From: Fibrobacter sp.
GTDB taxonomy: Bacteria > Fibrobacterota > Fibrobacteria > Fibrobacterales > Fibrobacteraceae
Direction: 5' to 3'
NCBI GenBank assembly: GCA_017959225.1
Contig: JAGDBD010000005.1
Location: 1 to 39,611, forward strand
Length of the DNA: 39,611 nucleotides
Below are positions 1 to 8,588 of the stretch, piece after piece (the stretch's first letter is position 1; each line of letters opens with the position of its first letter). A program made the position numbers and the translations under genes. The notes beneath the pieces were generated by a model, which was not told the origin of the DNA, made no database searches, and saw only the letters and a list, made by a program, of their open reading frames with translations.

Positions 1-1
1 C

Positions 2-1702
2 ACCAACATGGCTGCCGCCTGCGTGCCTGACATGGGCCGCGTGAACTTGTCCGCAAACTGGATGGCAACGCCGAACTACGAAGGCGACGGCGCCGACCTT
101 TACGAAGCCGTGAAGTCCATCGGCATGGAACTTTGCCCGGAACTCGGCATTACGATTCCGGTGGGTAAGGACTCCATGAGCATGAGCACCGTTTGGCAAG
201 ACGACAAGGGAAACCACCGCGTGACCGCTCCGATTTCTCTCGTGATTAGTGCTTTTGCTCCTTGTGCCGACGTGCGCAAGACGCTTACTCCGCAGCTTTT
301 GCAGAAGAAGGACACGACGCTTGTGCTCGTGGATCTTGCCCGTGGTAAGAACCGCATGGGTGCATCCATCGCAGCTCAGGTTTACAATCTCCTTGGAGAT
401 AAGGCTCCGGATGTAGAGTCTGCTAAGGAACTCCGCGCCTTCTTTGAAACCATCCAGAAGCTCAACGCCGACGGTAAGATTCTTGCTTACCACGATAAGA
501 GCGATGGCGGTCTTTACACGACAGTTGTGGAAATGGCATTTGCCGGTCACGTGGGCGTGACATTGAACGAAGCTTCTCTCCAGGGCAATTTGATCGATGC
601 TCTCTTCAACGAAGAATTGGGCGCTGTGCTTCAGGTGGCAAACGCTGACGTCGCTGCTGTGAAGGCTGCATTTGAATCGGTAGGCCTCGGCGATACCGTT
701 TCTGAAATCGGTTCCCTTAACGATACGTACAACATTGTGATCGGTGACTACGTGGAAGGCATTTCTGACCTCCGCGCCATTTGGAGTGATACCACTCGTC
801 GCATTGCTGCTCTCCGCGACAATCCGGAATGCGCCGAAAGCGAATTCCAGATTAAGCTTGAACAGGACGATCCGGGCATTACGCCGAAGGTCACATTCGA
901 TGTCTCTGTGAAGAAGGATTATGAAAGCCGTCCGAAGATGGCCATTCTCCGCGAACAGGGCGTGAACGGTGAACTGGAAATGGCTGCTGCATTCCAGAAT
1001 GCAGGCTTTGAATCCATTGACGTTCACATGACAGATATTCTTTCGGGCAAGGTTTCTTTGAAGGACTTCCAGGGCCTTGTGGCCTGCGGCGGCTTCAGCT
1101 ACGGTGACGTTCTCGGCGCTGGTGAAGGCTGGGCAAAGAGCATTCTCTTCAACGCCAAGGCTCGTAAGGAATTCGAAGATTTCTTCCACCGTACTAACAC
1201 GTTCACGCTGGGCGTTTGCAACGGTTGCCAGATGGTTTCGAACCTGAAGGATTTGATTCCGGGTGCAGAACACTGGCCCCGCTTTGTGCAGAACCTTTCC
1301 GAACGCTTCGAAGCTCGATTCAGCAGTTTGAAGATCGAAGAAACTCCGTCGGTCCTTCTCAAGGGCATGGCGGGATCTGTTCTTCCGATTGCTGTGGCAC
1401 ACGGAGAAGGCCGTGCCGAATTCGCAAGCCGCGAAGCGGCAGAAGCCTGTCTCAAAACGGGCCTTGTGAGCCTCCGCTATGTGGACGGCAAACATCAGTA
1501 TACCGAACGTTATCCGCTGAACCCCAACGGATCTCCTTTCGGCATCACGGGCCTCACCAGCAAGGATGGCCGCGCACTCATTATGATGCCGCATCCGGAA
1601 CGCGTGTTCCGCACGGTTCAGAACAGCTGGCATCCGGCAGATTGGGGCGAATATGCTCCGTGGATGAAGCTCTTCTTGAATGCTCGTGCATTTGTCGGTT
1701 AA
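2..1702 (+). CDS. purL: Phosphoribosylformylglycinamidine synthase, C-terminal part (5' end outside window)
   Basis: This is the large, fused form of FGAM synthase, which uses ATP and glutamine to convert FGAR to FGAM in de novo purine synthesis in the cytoplasm. The reading frame is open from the window edge, so the start lies upstream and roughly the last 567 codons are present; the full family protein is about 1,300 residues. The first part carries the AIR-synthase-type ATP-binding region (GKDSMSM and SDGGL-type motifs). The last ~260 residues are a class I glutamine amidotransferase domain with the nucleophile cysteine in GVCNGCQM (codon near 1217), a HGEGR motif and MPHPER near the C-terminus supplying the catalytic His/Glu. 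Lysine codons are mostly AAG, as in guaB, which suggests high expression. A hairpin terminator follows directly. Identity is very secure; only the partial state limits description. Confidence 0.97.
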   Translation, partial: TNMAAACVPDMGRVNLSANWMATPNYEGDGADLYEAVKSIGMELCPELGITIPVGKDSMSMSTVWQDDKGNHRVTAPISLVISAFAPCADVRKTLTPQLLQKKDTTLVLVDLARGKNRMGASIAAQVYNLLGDKAPDVESAKELRAFFETIQKLNADGKILAYHDKSDGGLYTTVVEMAFAGHVGVTLNEASLQGNLIDALFNEELGAVLQVANADVAAVKAAFESVGLGDTVSEIGSLNDTYNIVIGDYVEGISDLRAIWSDTTRRIAALRDNPECAESEFQIKLEQDDPGITPKVTFDVSVKKDYESRPKMAILREQGVNGELEMAAAFQNAGFESIDVHMTDILSGKVSLKDFQGLVACGGFSYGDVLGAGEGWAKSILFNAKARKEFEDFFHRTNTFTLGVCNGCQMVSNLKDLIPGAEHWPRFVQNLSERFEARFSSLKIEETPSVLLKGMAGSVLPIAVAHGEGRAEFASREAAEACLKTGLVSLRYVDGKHQYTERYPLNPNGSPFGITGLTSKDGRALIMMPHPERVFRTVQNSWHPADWGEYAPWMKLFLNARAFVG

Positions 1703-1718
1703 TCGGCGATTTATACAT

Positions 1719-1751
1719 AAAAAGGTCCGCCCTCTCGGCGGGCCTTTTTAT
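1719..1751 (+). terminator. Rho-independent terminator after purL
   Basis: An A-rich run leads into a GC-rich stem (AAAAAGG..CCGCC / GGCGGGCCTTTTT) with a short CTCT loop and a T tract. It lies 17 bases after the purL stop and 13 bases before the next start, so it separates purL from the polysaccharide operon. The A and T arms pair, so it could also act in the reverse direction. Confidence 0.85.
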
Positions 1752-1764
1752 ATTTTGAATTTGT

Positions 1765-2172
1765 ATGGATAAAACTCAAAAACCAGAAATGATTTCGCTT
1801 CCCAAGATCCTTGACGATCGTGGAAATTTGAGTTTTATTGAATCGGAAAATCACATTCCATTTAAGATCCGCCGCTGTTACTGGATTTATGATGTTCCCG
1901 GTGGACAGCTCCGCGGCAGTCATGCTTTTAAAAAACAACACGAATTGATTGTAGCCCTTTCGGGAAGCTTTGACGTTGTGCTGCACAATGGAAAAGAAGA
2001 AGTTCGATATTCTCTGCGGCGTTCATACTATGGACTTTAAGTTCCTCCTATGCATTACCGCACACTGGATAATTTTTCGACAAATTCCGTGGCGCTGGTT
2101 TTGAGCTCGGACCCTTACGACCCCGAAGATTACATTTGGGATTTGGAAGATTTTAAAAAGGCGGCGCAATGA
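1765..2172 (+). pseudogene. FdtA/QdtA (WxcM-like) sugar 3,4-ketoisomerase, broken by an in-frame TAA
   Basis: The family consists of small cupins that isomerise dTDP-4-keto-6-deoxyglucose to the 3-keto sugar, ahead of transamination. Codons 1-91 encode the cupin start: DRGNLSFIE, the YDVPGG motif and HAFKKQHE. The frame then meets TAA at 2038-2040. Reading through that stop, the same frame continues without shift as VPPMHYRTL..., LVLSSDPYDPEDYIWD and ends at a TGA at 2170-2172. That gives 135 codons, the normal family length. The intact neighbour has a tyrosine (GVYVPP) where this copy has the stop, so one base change from TAC or TAT explains it. The end overlaps the next ATG (ATGA). Alternatives are a sequencing error, a strain polymorphism, or a truncated but retained product. 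The start ATG lies just after a TATATT box with little room for a leader. Confidence 0.8.
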
Positions 2173-2597
2173 AAGAACTTTTAGGCGGTTGCCGCTATAT
2201 GGAATTTCCACGGACAACGGATCGATCCGGATCGCTTTCGCCCATCGAAAGTTTTAAAGAAATTCCTTTTGAAATCAACCGAGTGTTCTATCTTTACGAC
2301 ATCCCCGGTGGAGAAAATCGCGGTGGCCATGCTCACAAGGAATGCCACCAACTGCTGATTGCGGCATCGGGTGCCTTTGACGCCAAAATCGATGATGGAA
2401 AAAATTCGCAGATCATTCGATTGGATCGTCCCTATTTCGGAGTGTACGTTCCTCCTGGAGTCTGGGCGGAAGAATTGAATTTTTCGTCGGGTTCCATTTG
2501 CCTTGTCTTTGCATCCCATCCCTACGATGAAGCGGATTATATCCGCGATTACAAACGTTATGTGGAATATGCAAAAAATCTACAGGGGGAAAAATGA
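2169..2597 (+). CDS. fdtA: FdtA/QdtA-type (WxcM-like cupin) dTDP-4-keto-6-deoxyhexose 3,4-ketoisomerase
   Basis: This 142-residue single-domain cupin is the intact sister of the broken copy just upstream. Family signatures are visible in order: RSGSLSPIE near residue 20, [15 protein letters not shown], the metal/active-site-like stretch [23 protein letters not shown] and [14 protein letters not shown] at the end. The family converts dTDP-4-keto-6-deoxyglucose to its 3-keto isomer, either galacto (FdtA) or gluco (QdtA) configured; sequence inspection cannot separate the two. It overlaps the upstream frame by four bases (ATGA), and its own end overlaps the aminotransferase start (ATGA), so translation is probably coupled. 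The adjacent aminotransferase would accept its 3-keto product. With the first copy broken, this gene may carry the whole function unless the two had different specificities. Confidence 0.88.
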   Translation: MKELLGGCRYMEFPRTTDRSGSLSPIESFKEIPFEINRVFYLYDIPGGENRGGHAHKECHQLLIAASGAFDAKIDDGKNSQIIRLDRPYFGVYVPPGVWAEELNFSSGSICLVFASHPYDEADYIRDYKRYVEYAKNLQGEK

Positions 2598-3697
2598 TTC
2601 CCTATTTGGATTTGAAACGGGTTACGGAATCTTTTGAACCTGAACTTTCTAGGACTGTAGAAAAGTCCATTCAAAGAGGCTGGTACATTCGCGGTAAAGA
2701 ATGCGAAAATTTTGAAAAGAGTTTTGCCAAATTTTGCGGAACGGATTTTTGCATTGGCGTTGGCAACGGCTTAGATGCTTTGACTTTGATATTCAAAGCG
2801 TATGTTCAAATGGGGCGCTTGCATTTAGGGGATAGGATCATCGTTCCGGCGAATACATATATCGCATCGGTTCTTGCAATTAGCAACGCAGGACTTGTGC
2901 CTGTTCTCACCGATCCGGATCCTTTAACCTATAATCTTTCTGTGGAAGGCGTTCAAAAAGCTTTAACCCCGCAGGTGAAAGGAATTTTAGCCGTGGACCT
3001 TTATGGTCGTGCGATTCCCGGAAAGGAACTTTTTGAATTTGCAAAGATCCACGATTTGATCCTTGTAGAAGATGCTGCTCAAGGTCATGGGGCTTTAGAA
3101 AATCACAAGCGGGCAGGATCTTTTGGCGATGCCGCCGGTTTTAGTTTTTATCCAGGGAAAAATCTGGGTGCTTTAGGCGATGCCGGTGCAGTGACAACAT
3201 CCGATGGGGAACTTGCTAAAGTGATCCGCATGTTGGCCAATTATGGCAGCGAACAAAAGTATGTGAATCTGTTGAAGGGAATGAATTCCCGGTTAGACGA
3301 ATTGCAAGCGGCCGTACTTTCTTGCAAGTTGAATCGCTTGGACGCAGATAATGCGAAACGGACAAGTATCGCGGAAAGATATTTGAAAAACATTTTGAAT
3401 CCGTTGGTGATTTTGCCAAATCCCGGAAAGCCGGGGGAACATGTCTGGCATATTTTTGCACTGCGCACGTCGTACCGCAAAGCTCTTCAAGAACATTTGA
3501 CACAAGCGGGCGTAGGAACGTTGATCCATTATCCGATTCCACCGCATCGTCAAGAAGCTTATGCGGAATTTGGGGAATTGTATTTTCCGATAGCAGAAGA
3601 TTTAGCAGATACGGAGCTCAGTATTCCTCTGTACCCGCAAATGACTGAAGATGAAATATTAAAAGTCATCGAGGCTGTGAATGAGTTTCATTTGTAG
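2594..3697 (+). CDS. fdtB: DegT/DnrJ/EryC1/StrS family PLP sugar aminotransferase (FdtB/QdtB-like)
   Basis: This 367-residue fold-type I aminotransferase probably places an amino group at C3 of the 3-keto-6-deoxyhexose made by the neighbouring ketoisomerase. Visible family marks include the N-terminal YLDLKR, the [11 protein letters not shown] cofactor-phosphate region, [19 protein letters not shown] (the Asp that contacts the pyridine nitrogen) and [15 protein letters not shown] with the PLP-binding lysine at about K189. [12 protein letters not shown] and HVWHIFALR near the C-terminus are also typical. The start ATG overlaps the ketoisomerase stop by four bases and its own last bases overlap the acyltransferase. 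Operon position and length both match FdtB/QdtB. The exact product, Fuc3N or Qui3N, cannot be told from sequence alone. Confidence 0.9.
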   Translation: MIPYLDLKRVTESFEPELSRTVEKSIQRGWYIRGKECENFEKSFAKFCGTDFCIGVGNGLDALTLIFKAYVQMGRLHLGDRIIVPANTYIASVLAISNAGLVPVLTDPDPLTYNLSVEGVQKALTPQVKGILAVDLYGRAIPGKELFEFAKIHDLILVEDAAQGHGALENHKRAGSFGDAAGFSFYPGKNLGALGDAGAVTTSDGELAKVIRMLANYGSEQKYVNLLKGMNSRLDELQAAVLSCKLNRLDADNAKRTSIAERYLKNILNPLVILPNPGKPGEHVWHIFALRTSYRKALQEHLTQAGVGTLIHYPIPPHRQEAYAEFGELYFPIAEDLADTELSIPLYPQMTEDEILKVIEAVNEFHL

Positions 3698-4289
3698 AAT
3701 TATCCGTAAAACGGTAGCGATTTCTCGCAAAGTCTTTTACCGCTCCATTTCCGATGCCACGGTGGAAGGCTCTCCGAAGTGCACCGCTCCGCTGCTTGCA
3801 CAGGGTGCGGGAACGGTCCATTTTGAAAAGAATGTACACGTAGGACTTGCCTATGATACGGATTTTTGGACATCCCATGTTTTTATGAATCCGCGGACAA
3901 AAGAATCCCGAATCGAAGTGGGGTCGGATTCTTGGGTGGGAAATCACTTTGTGGCGATTTCCGAAGGCCCAGGCATTTTCATCGGAAAGAATGTTTTGAT
4001 CGGTACACGTGTTGAAGTTTACGATTCGGATTTCCACACGGTGATGCCGAACGTTCGCCTTACCGAAACGCCCAAACGGGCAGCGGTAAAAATCGCAGAT
4101 GACGTTTGGATTGGAAACAATGTGACGATTCTAAAAGGATCCGAAATCGGTGAACATTCCGTTGTAGCGGCAGGGGCTGTAGTTTCCGGAAAATTCCCTG
4201 CCAGCGTCCTTATCGGAGGAGTCCCGGCGAAGGTCATTCGAAAAATTGACCCGCTAGAAATCTTGGACGAGGTTGCCGCTCATGGCTGA
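3681..4289 (+). CDS. Left-handed beta-helix (hexapeptide-repeat) O/N-acyltransferase
   Basis: The 202-residue protein has hexapeptide repeats through its second half ([47 protein letters not shown]) and the usual closing [13 protein letters not shown] of the serine-acetyltransferase/WbbJ group. A short amphipathic N-terminus precedes it. Trimeric enzymes of this family move an acetyl group from acetyl-CoA to a sugar amine or hydroxyl. Directly after a ketoisomerase/aminotransferase pair the likely role is N-acetylation of the 3-amino sugar, as in FdtC or QdtC, but the N-terminal half is not clearly FdtC-like and a glycan O-acetyltransferase is equally possible. It starts 17 bases inside the aminotransferase frame. 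Confidence 0.75.
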   Translation: MSFICRIIRKTVAISRKVFYRSISDATVEGSPKCTAPLLAQGAGTVHFEKNVHVGLAYDTDFWTSHVFMNPRTKESRIEVGSDSWVGNHFVAISEGPGIFIGKNVLIGTRVEVYDSDFHTVMPNVRLTETPKRAAVKIADDVWIGNNVTILKGSEIGEHSVVAAGAVVSGKFPASVLIGGVPAKVIRKIDPLEILDEVAAHG

Positions 4290-5223
4290 AATTTCCATTC
4301 GGCGTTATACGGCAGAAGATGCAAAAAAATGGAATGATTTCATTGCGAAAAAATCTCGCAATGGGAACTTCCTTTTTGACCGTAACTATATGGATTATCA
4401 CAGGGATCGTTTCCCGGATACTTCTTTTATTTTTTTTCGGGGTGAAGAAATTTGCGCCGTAATTCCTGGAACTCTCGATAGAGAAGGAACTTTTAGTTCA
4501 CATGCGGGGCTAACTTTTGGCGGTTTTGTCGTAGACAATTCCGTTGAAACCATGGACGTGAAGATCTTGTTTGAACTGTTGGATACAGAATTAAAAAAAC
4601 TCGGTGCAAAGAAGGTCATCTATAAAGCGCTGCCGTGGATTTATGCCGACCGGCCTTCCCAAGAAGATCTTTACTGGCTTTTCCGTAAAAATGCAAAGCT
4701 TCGGGCTCGGTTGATTTCGAGCGCCATTGAACCGAAGGTTTCCCAGCCGTCGTCCAAAAAAAAGTATTACTTGAACAAAGGCAACCGCTTAGGACTCACA
4801 TTTTCGGAATCCAAAGATTTTGGCGCCTTTTGGGACCTGTTAGATGCATGCTTGCAAGAAGGGCATGGCGCACATCCGGTACATTCTAAATCGGAACTGG
4901 AACTTTTGGCCAGTCGGTTTCCCCAAAACATCAAATTGTATACGGTTACTTTGAATGGGGAACTTCTTTCGGGAAGCGTCGTGTACATTTCAAATCAGGT
5001 GGCCCATTCGCAATACTTGGCAAGTTCTGCTAAAGGCAGATCTTTGCACGCTATGGATTTTTTGATGATGAACGAAACGAACGCATTTCCAGAAGAACGT
5101 TGGTTTGACTGGGGAACTTCTAACGAAGAACAGGGCCGCGTTTTAAATGAAGGATTGGTGCATCAAAAAGAAACCTATGCAGCCCGTGGCGTTGCTTACG
5201 ATATTTACGAGTACGATCTATGA
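4282..5223 (+). CDS. FemAB/GNAT-like (Acetyltransf_6-type) transferase in polysaccharide operon
   Basis: A 313-residue cytoplasmic protein with the layout of FemAB-type duplicated GNAT proteins: a first half with ISIRRYTAEDAKKWNDF and NFLFDRNYMDYH, and a second half with KYYLNKGNRLGLTF, the LLSGSVVYISNQVAHSQYL strand pair and FDWGTSNEEQGRVLNEGL. Proteins of this type transfer acyl or aminoacyl groups, and several sit in O-antigen or capsule clusters where they acylate amino sugars. The ATG at 4282 is preferred over an in-frame TTG at 4273 because GAGG lies nine bases upstream of it. It overlaps the acyltransferase stop by eight bases and runs into the flippase start by ATGA. Substrate unknown. 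Confidence 0.7.
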   Translation: MAEISIRRYTAEDAKKWNDFIAKKSRNGNFLFDRNYMDYHRDRFPDTSFIFFRGEEICAVIPGTLDREGTFSSHAGLTFGGFVVDNSVETMDVKILFELLDTELKKLGAKKVIYKALPWIYADRPSQEDLYWLFRKNAKLRARLISSAIEPKVSQPSSKKKYYLNKGNRLGLTFSESKDFGAFWDLLDACLQEGHGAHPVHSKSELELLASRFPQNIKLYTVTLNGELLSGSVVYISNQVAHSQYLASSAKGRSLHAMDFLMMNETNAFPEERWFDWGTSNEEQGRVLNEGLVHQKETYAARGVAYDIYEYDL

Positions 5224-6485
5224 AATCTTCGGGGTTTTGGAAAGAATCCGCGGGCTCTGCTTTAGCAACGGCGATTCGGATTGTTAGCGCTTTTATTACG
5301 AACAAGTTCCTAGCTTCTGTCATGGGACCTGCCGGCTTTGCCGCCGTGGGACAGTTGCAGAATTTGATCACATTTGGTCAAGGAACGTCTTCCTTGGCAC
5401 TTCAAAACGGATGGGTGAGTTTAACCGCCCGGTATAAAGAGAAAGAAAAGGAACTGGGACCGATTTGGCGTGGCGGCTTCCGCTTAAGCGTGTATGCTTC
5501 GCTTGCCACTGCGATTTTCTTTGTGCTCTTTGCTTTTTTTGCGCCTCTAGAGGCTTTGTTTCCGGGTGTTCCGAAACGCCTTTTGCAAGCCGCGATCCTA
5601 TTTGCAATCCCGGGCATGATTGCGCTTTCGGTAACGACGATTTGCCAGTCGGTGATGAACGGCCTTTCGGATTATAAACGTTGGGCGTCGATTACCATTG
5701 TTTCGTCGATTTTGAATTGCGCATGGGTAATCGGAATGGTGCAGACCCGTTCCCTTTCGGTGCTCAGTGCCGTGGCGACCCAATCGCTTCTTTCCTGCGG
5801 ATTTGCTATTTGGAATGCCAAAAAGGGAGGCTTTCGTTACAAGCGCTTTAGCGCCAAGCTGAATGCGAACAGCAAAGTTTGGCGCGGTTACGCGCTGATG
5901 GGCCTTGTGCCGATGGTTTTGACGCCTCTCTTGTATATGTTTGTGCGGTCTTTTTTGGCAAAGCAATTCGGGTGGGATGCTGCCGGGCTTTGGCAAGGCG
6001 CTGTGCGCATTTCGGATTTTTTCAATGTGGGATTTTCGTCTGTTTTAGGCGTGGTGATGCTTCCGAGACTTTCGGCTGCAGTGGCGTCGGATGAATTTCA
6101 CAGAACGTTGCGTTCTCTTTTAGTGCGGGTTCTCGCTCTTGCAGCGCTTGCCGTGGGAATTCTCTTTTTGTTCCGCGAATATGTGGTTGTCATTGCGCTT
6201 TCCAAGACATTTCTTCCGTTAAAAGAATTGATTCCGATGCAGTTCCTAGGCGACTTTTTTAAAGCGGGGTGCTGGTGCCTTGGACTTGCGCTTGTCGCGC
6301 GTAAAGAAACTGCCGCATTCCTTTGCGTGGAAATTGGAGCAGATGTTTTATTTGCAGGGCTTACCGTTATTGGCGCTTCTTTCTTCGGTTATTATTCGCC
6401 GTTTGTCGCTTATGCGGTAGAAAATGTGATTTGCTTTGGTGCGCTTTTGATTCTTGTGCGGAGACTTTCATGGAAGAACCTTTAG
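5220..6485 (+). CDS. wzx: Wzx-type O-antigen/polysaccharide flippase
   Basis: The 421-residue protein is almost entirely hydrophobic helices, with about 12 likely membrane spans, and has an N-terminus typical of the polysaccharide-transport (PST/MATE-like) family: ATAIRIVSAFITNKFLASVMGPAGFAAVGQ. A later loop, QFGWDAAGLWQGAVRISD, is also characteristic of this group. Such proteins flip undecaprenyl-linked oligosaccharide from the inner to the outer face of the inner membrane. It sits between the sugar-modification genes and two glycosyltransferases and overlaps both neighbours (ATGA at the start, 16 bases at the end). No Wzy-type polymerase was seen in the window. Function class is secure; the substrate is inferred from context. 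Confidence 0.85.
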   Translation: MKSSGFWKESAGSALATAIRIVSAFITNKFLASVMGPAGFAAVGQLQNLITFGQGTSSLALQNGWVSLTARYKEKEKELGPIWRGGFRLSVYASLATAIFFVLFAFFAPLEALFPGVPKRLLQAAILFAIPGMIALSVTTICQSVMNGLSDYKRWASITIVSSILNCAWVIGMVQTRSLSVLSAVATQSLLSCGFAIWNAKKGGFRYKRFSAKLNANSKVWRGYALMGLVPMVLTPLLYMFVRSFLAKQFGWDAAGLWQGAVRISDFFNVGFSSVLGVVMLPRLSAAVASDEFHRTLRSLLVRVLALAALAVGILFLFREYVVVIALSKTFLPLKELIPMQFLGDFFKAGCWCLGLALVARKETAAFLCVEIGADVLFAGLTVIGASFFGYYSPFVAYAVENVICFGALLILVRRLSWKNL

Positions 6486-7339
6486 TTTCCGTTTTGCTAT
6501 CGAGCTATAACCACGAAAAATATGTGGAAGCCTCTGTGCGGTCCGTGATGGCGCAGAAGGGAGTTTCTTTTGAACTCCTTGTGATCGATGACGGTAGCAC
6601 GGATCAGAGCCCGCAGATATTAGAAGAACTTTCCAAGGAATTCGGATTCTTTTACAAGCACCGCGAAAATAAAGGCCTTGTCAAAACTCTGAACGAACTG
6701 ATTTCCCTTTCCCACGGAAAATATTTTTGTACCTTCGCCTCGGACGACATCATGGCACCGGGCCGCTTAGCTCAAGAAAGCGCTTTTTTGGAAGCTCACC
6801 CGGAAGCTCCTGCCTGTGCAGGGCAAATTGTAAACATGCACCCCGATGGCTCTTTAGATCCTTCGCCCGATCCGCGTTTTGGCCGCGCAGAAAAAGCTTC
6901 CTTTAAAGACATCCTTTTGGGAAATGTGGAATTGAACGGGTCAACAGAAATGATCGTTAAAAGCAAGTTTGCAGAAGTCGGCTTTTACGATGAAAATTTC
7001 CGCTTTGAAGATTTCCCCGCATGGCTCGCCCTTGCCAGCCGTTTCGGCGACATTCCCATTTTAAAAACGGTCTGTAGCCATTACCGTGTACTTCCGACTT
7101 CTATGCATAAAAACTTGAATTTCATTTATGCACAGATTCTTTCGGTGGTGGAAAAATACCAATCCCACCCTGCGTACCGTCAAGCGGTGAATCTTTGGAA
7201 AACCCGTTGGTTTTCGTCTCTCGCTTACGATCAAAAAGGGGAAGCTCTCCGGATGCTTCCAAAACTGGCAAATGCATCTTTTGCATTCTGGTCGCATTTT
7301 CCGAAGCTCTTCATTCCTCAAAAATTTTTAAAGTACTAG
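6470..7339 (+). CDS. Family 2 glycosyltransferase
   Basis: This is a 289-residue GT-A enzyme. It starts VSVLLSSYNHEKYVEASVRSV, carries the nucleotide-sugar motif LLVIDDGSTDQSP near residues 37-48 and FCTFASDDIMAPGRL near residue 90 (the DXD-equivalent), followed by the acceptor region with RFEDFPAWLALASRFG. It lacks membrane spans and would act at the cytoplasmic face, adding a sugar to the lipid-linked repeat unit. The frame is open upstream, but ATG 6470 is the first start giving the canonical GT2 N-terminus; it lies inside the last codons of the flippase, which points to translational coupling. Confidence 0.9.
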   Translation: MEEPLVSVLLSSYNHEKYVEASVRSVMAQKGVSFELLVIDDGSTDQSPQILEELSKEFGFFYKHRENKGLVKTLNELISLSHGKYFCTFASDDIMAPGRLAQESAFLEAHPEAPACAGQIVNMHPDGSLDPSPDPRFGRAEKASFKDILLGNVELNGSTEMIVKSKFAEVGFYDENFRFEDFPAWLALASRFGDIPILKTVCSHYRVLPTSMHKNLNFIYAQILSVVEKYQSHPAYRQAVNLWKTRWFSSLAYDQKGEALRMLPKLANASFAFWSHFPKLFIPQKFLKY

Positions 7340-7349
7340 TGGAGGCAAA

Positions 7350-8069
7350 ATGATTTCTGTTTGCATGGCCACTTACAATGGGGAACCTTTTATTCGGGAA
7401 CAGCTGCAAAGCATTTTGATCCAGCTTTCAAAAGAAGATGAAGTGTGGATTGCCGATGACGGATCTACGGATGGAACGCTCAAATTCATACAGGCTTTTC
7501 AGGATTCCCGCATTCGGGTGATTCCTCCTTGTAAAACTCCGCTTGGCCCCATTTACAATTTGGAACGGGCTCTTTCCCATGCCCAAGGGAACTTCATTTT
7601 CCTTGCGGACCAGGACGACGTCTGGCTTCCGAATAAAGTTTCCAAAGTTCTTGAAGCTTTTCACGATCCGTCGGTGAATTGCGTGTTGCACGAAGCCTTT
7701 ATTTATGCGCAAAATGAATCCGGTGAGTGGATTCCCAAGGAAAAAATCTTTGACTTGCGCCCTCCGCGCCACGGCATTTGGCAAAATGCGTTAAAAAACA
7801 GCTTTACAGGATGTTGCATGGCGTTTCGCAGGGAACTTCTAAATGCAGCGCTCCCGTTTCCCCAAAAGCTCCCGATGCACGATCAGTGGATTGGGCTTTG
7901 CGCCGAAAAAACAAAAAAGGTCCGTTTCTTAAACGAACCTCTGGTCAAATATCGAAAGCATTCTCACAATGTGACCGATCTTCTTGGCGGAAACAGAGCG
8001 AGCCTAAAACAGAAACTCTTATGGAGACTCCGTTTGGCCCGCATTCTTTGCGCTGGATTTAGACGCTAA
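7350..8069 (+). CDS. Family 2 glycosyltransferase (rhamnosyltransferase-like)
   Basis: The 239-residue GT2 enzyme has ISVCMATYNGEPFIREQLQSI at the N-terminus, VWIADDGSTDGTL, and FLADQDDVWLPNKV, a motif very common in the WsaF/RgpB-like rhamnosyltransferase branch. MHDQWIGLCA with a following RKHSHNVT is typical of the same branch. It has a strong GGAGG site seven bases before its ATG and follows the previous glycosyltransferase by ten bases. It is the last gene of the operon. Its final ~50 bases overlap tail-to-tail with an opposite-strand gene. The sugar transferred cannot be read from sequence; rhamnose or another 6-deoxyhexose is a guess from family. Confidence 0.88.
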   Translation: MISVCMATYNGEPFIREQLQSILIQLSKEDEVWIADDGSTDGTLKFIQAFQDSRIRVIPPCKTPLGPIYNLERALSHAQGNFIFLADQDDVWLPNKVSKVLEAFHDPSVNCVLHEAFIYAQNESGEWIPKEKIFDLRPPRHGIWQNALKNSFTGCCMAFRRELLNAALPFPQKLPMHDQWIGLCAEKTKKVRFLNEPLVKYRKHSHNVTDLLGGNRASLKQKLLWRLRLARILCAGFRR

Positions 8070-8516
8070 CTCGCCCCAGGCGACTTGCACAAAAGCCCCT
8101 GCACGGATCAAATCGGCTTGGGCATTTTGGTATTCGGTCAAAAGGCGGTTAAAGGCAAAAACGTCCCGTTTTTGCTTTTTTTCCAAAATATCCTGTTTGA
8201 ATTTTGCAATGGTGGCGAGTTTTTCGCAAGATACCGCCAAAGCGTCGATATAGGCGGGAACGGCTTTCAAAAAATCCTTTTCGTCGGGAACGGACTTGCT
8301 CAGGTTGTTTTGAATGAAGGTTTTCTGCCCCAGGGCCTGTTCCTTGATTTCGCCCATAAAGCGCTGAATTCGGATAAAATCCACCTGGGGAAAGATAAGG
8401 CTAAATGGCCAAAGTTTTTTCCAGTGAAATTTGAACATGGACTCATGAGCCGCATTTTTACCCTTGATCAGCTCTTTTAAATTCTCAAAAACGGCTTCGG
8501 AGAGAGTTTTTTGCAT
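8019..8516 (-). CDS. Uncharacterised helical protein
   Basis: A 165-residue protein with no recognised domain. It is predicted mainly alpha-helical, rich in Lys, Gln and Ala, soluble, and without signal peptide: a KKLWPFSLIFPQVDFIRIQRF segment near residue 33-50, then long charged helices (FKQDILEKKQKRDVFAFNRLL). An AAAGG site sits six bases before its ATG, which favours this strand over a competing 131-codon plus-strand frame in the same place that has a less natural composition. Its end overlaps the glycosyltransferase gene by 51 bases. It is divergent from the small membrane-anchored genes that follow, with a 72-base shared upstream region. Function unknown; it could resemble phasin-like or coiled-coil proteins, but that is only a shape similarity. 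Confidence 0.65.
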   Translation of the reverse strand: MQKTLSEAVFENLKELIKGKNAAHESMFKFHWKKLWPFSLIFPQVDFIRIQRFMGEIKEQALGQKTFIQNNLSKSVPDEKDFLKAVPAYIDALAVSCEKLATIAKFKQDILEKKQKRDVFAFNRLLTEYQNAQADLIRAGAFVQVAWGELASKSSAKNAGQTESP

Positions 8517-8588
8517 TTTTTTACCTTTTCTCTGTGACTGAAAATATACATTATACTTATCAATTCCATTTGAGGAGAATTATAGCGT

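Noticed and set aside
1216..1758. A 180-codon frame inside the purL amidotransferase domain
   Set aside because: It lies out of frame within a certain gene and reads through the terminator hairpin, so it is a shadow.
8085..8480. A 131-codon plus-strand frame in the gap after the second glycosyltransferase
   Set aside because: The opposite frame has an AAAGG ribosome site and a normal helical protein composition; this frame is Phe/Gly-rich and lacks a ribosome site.
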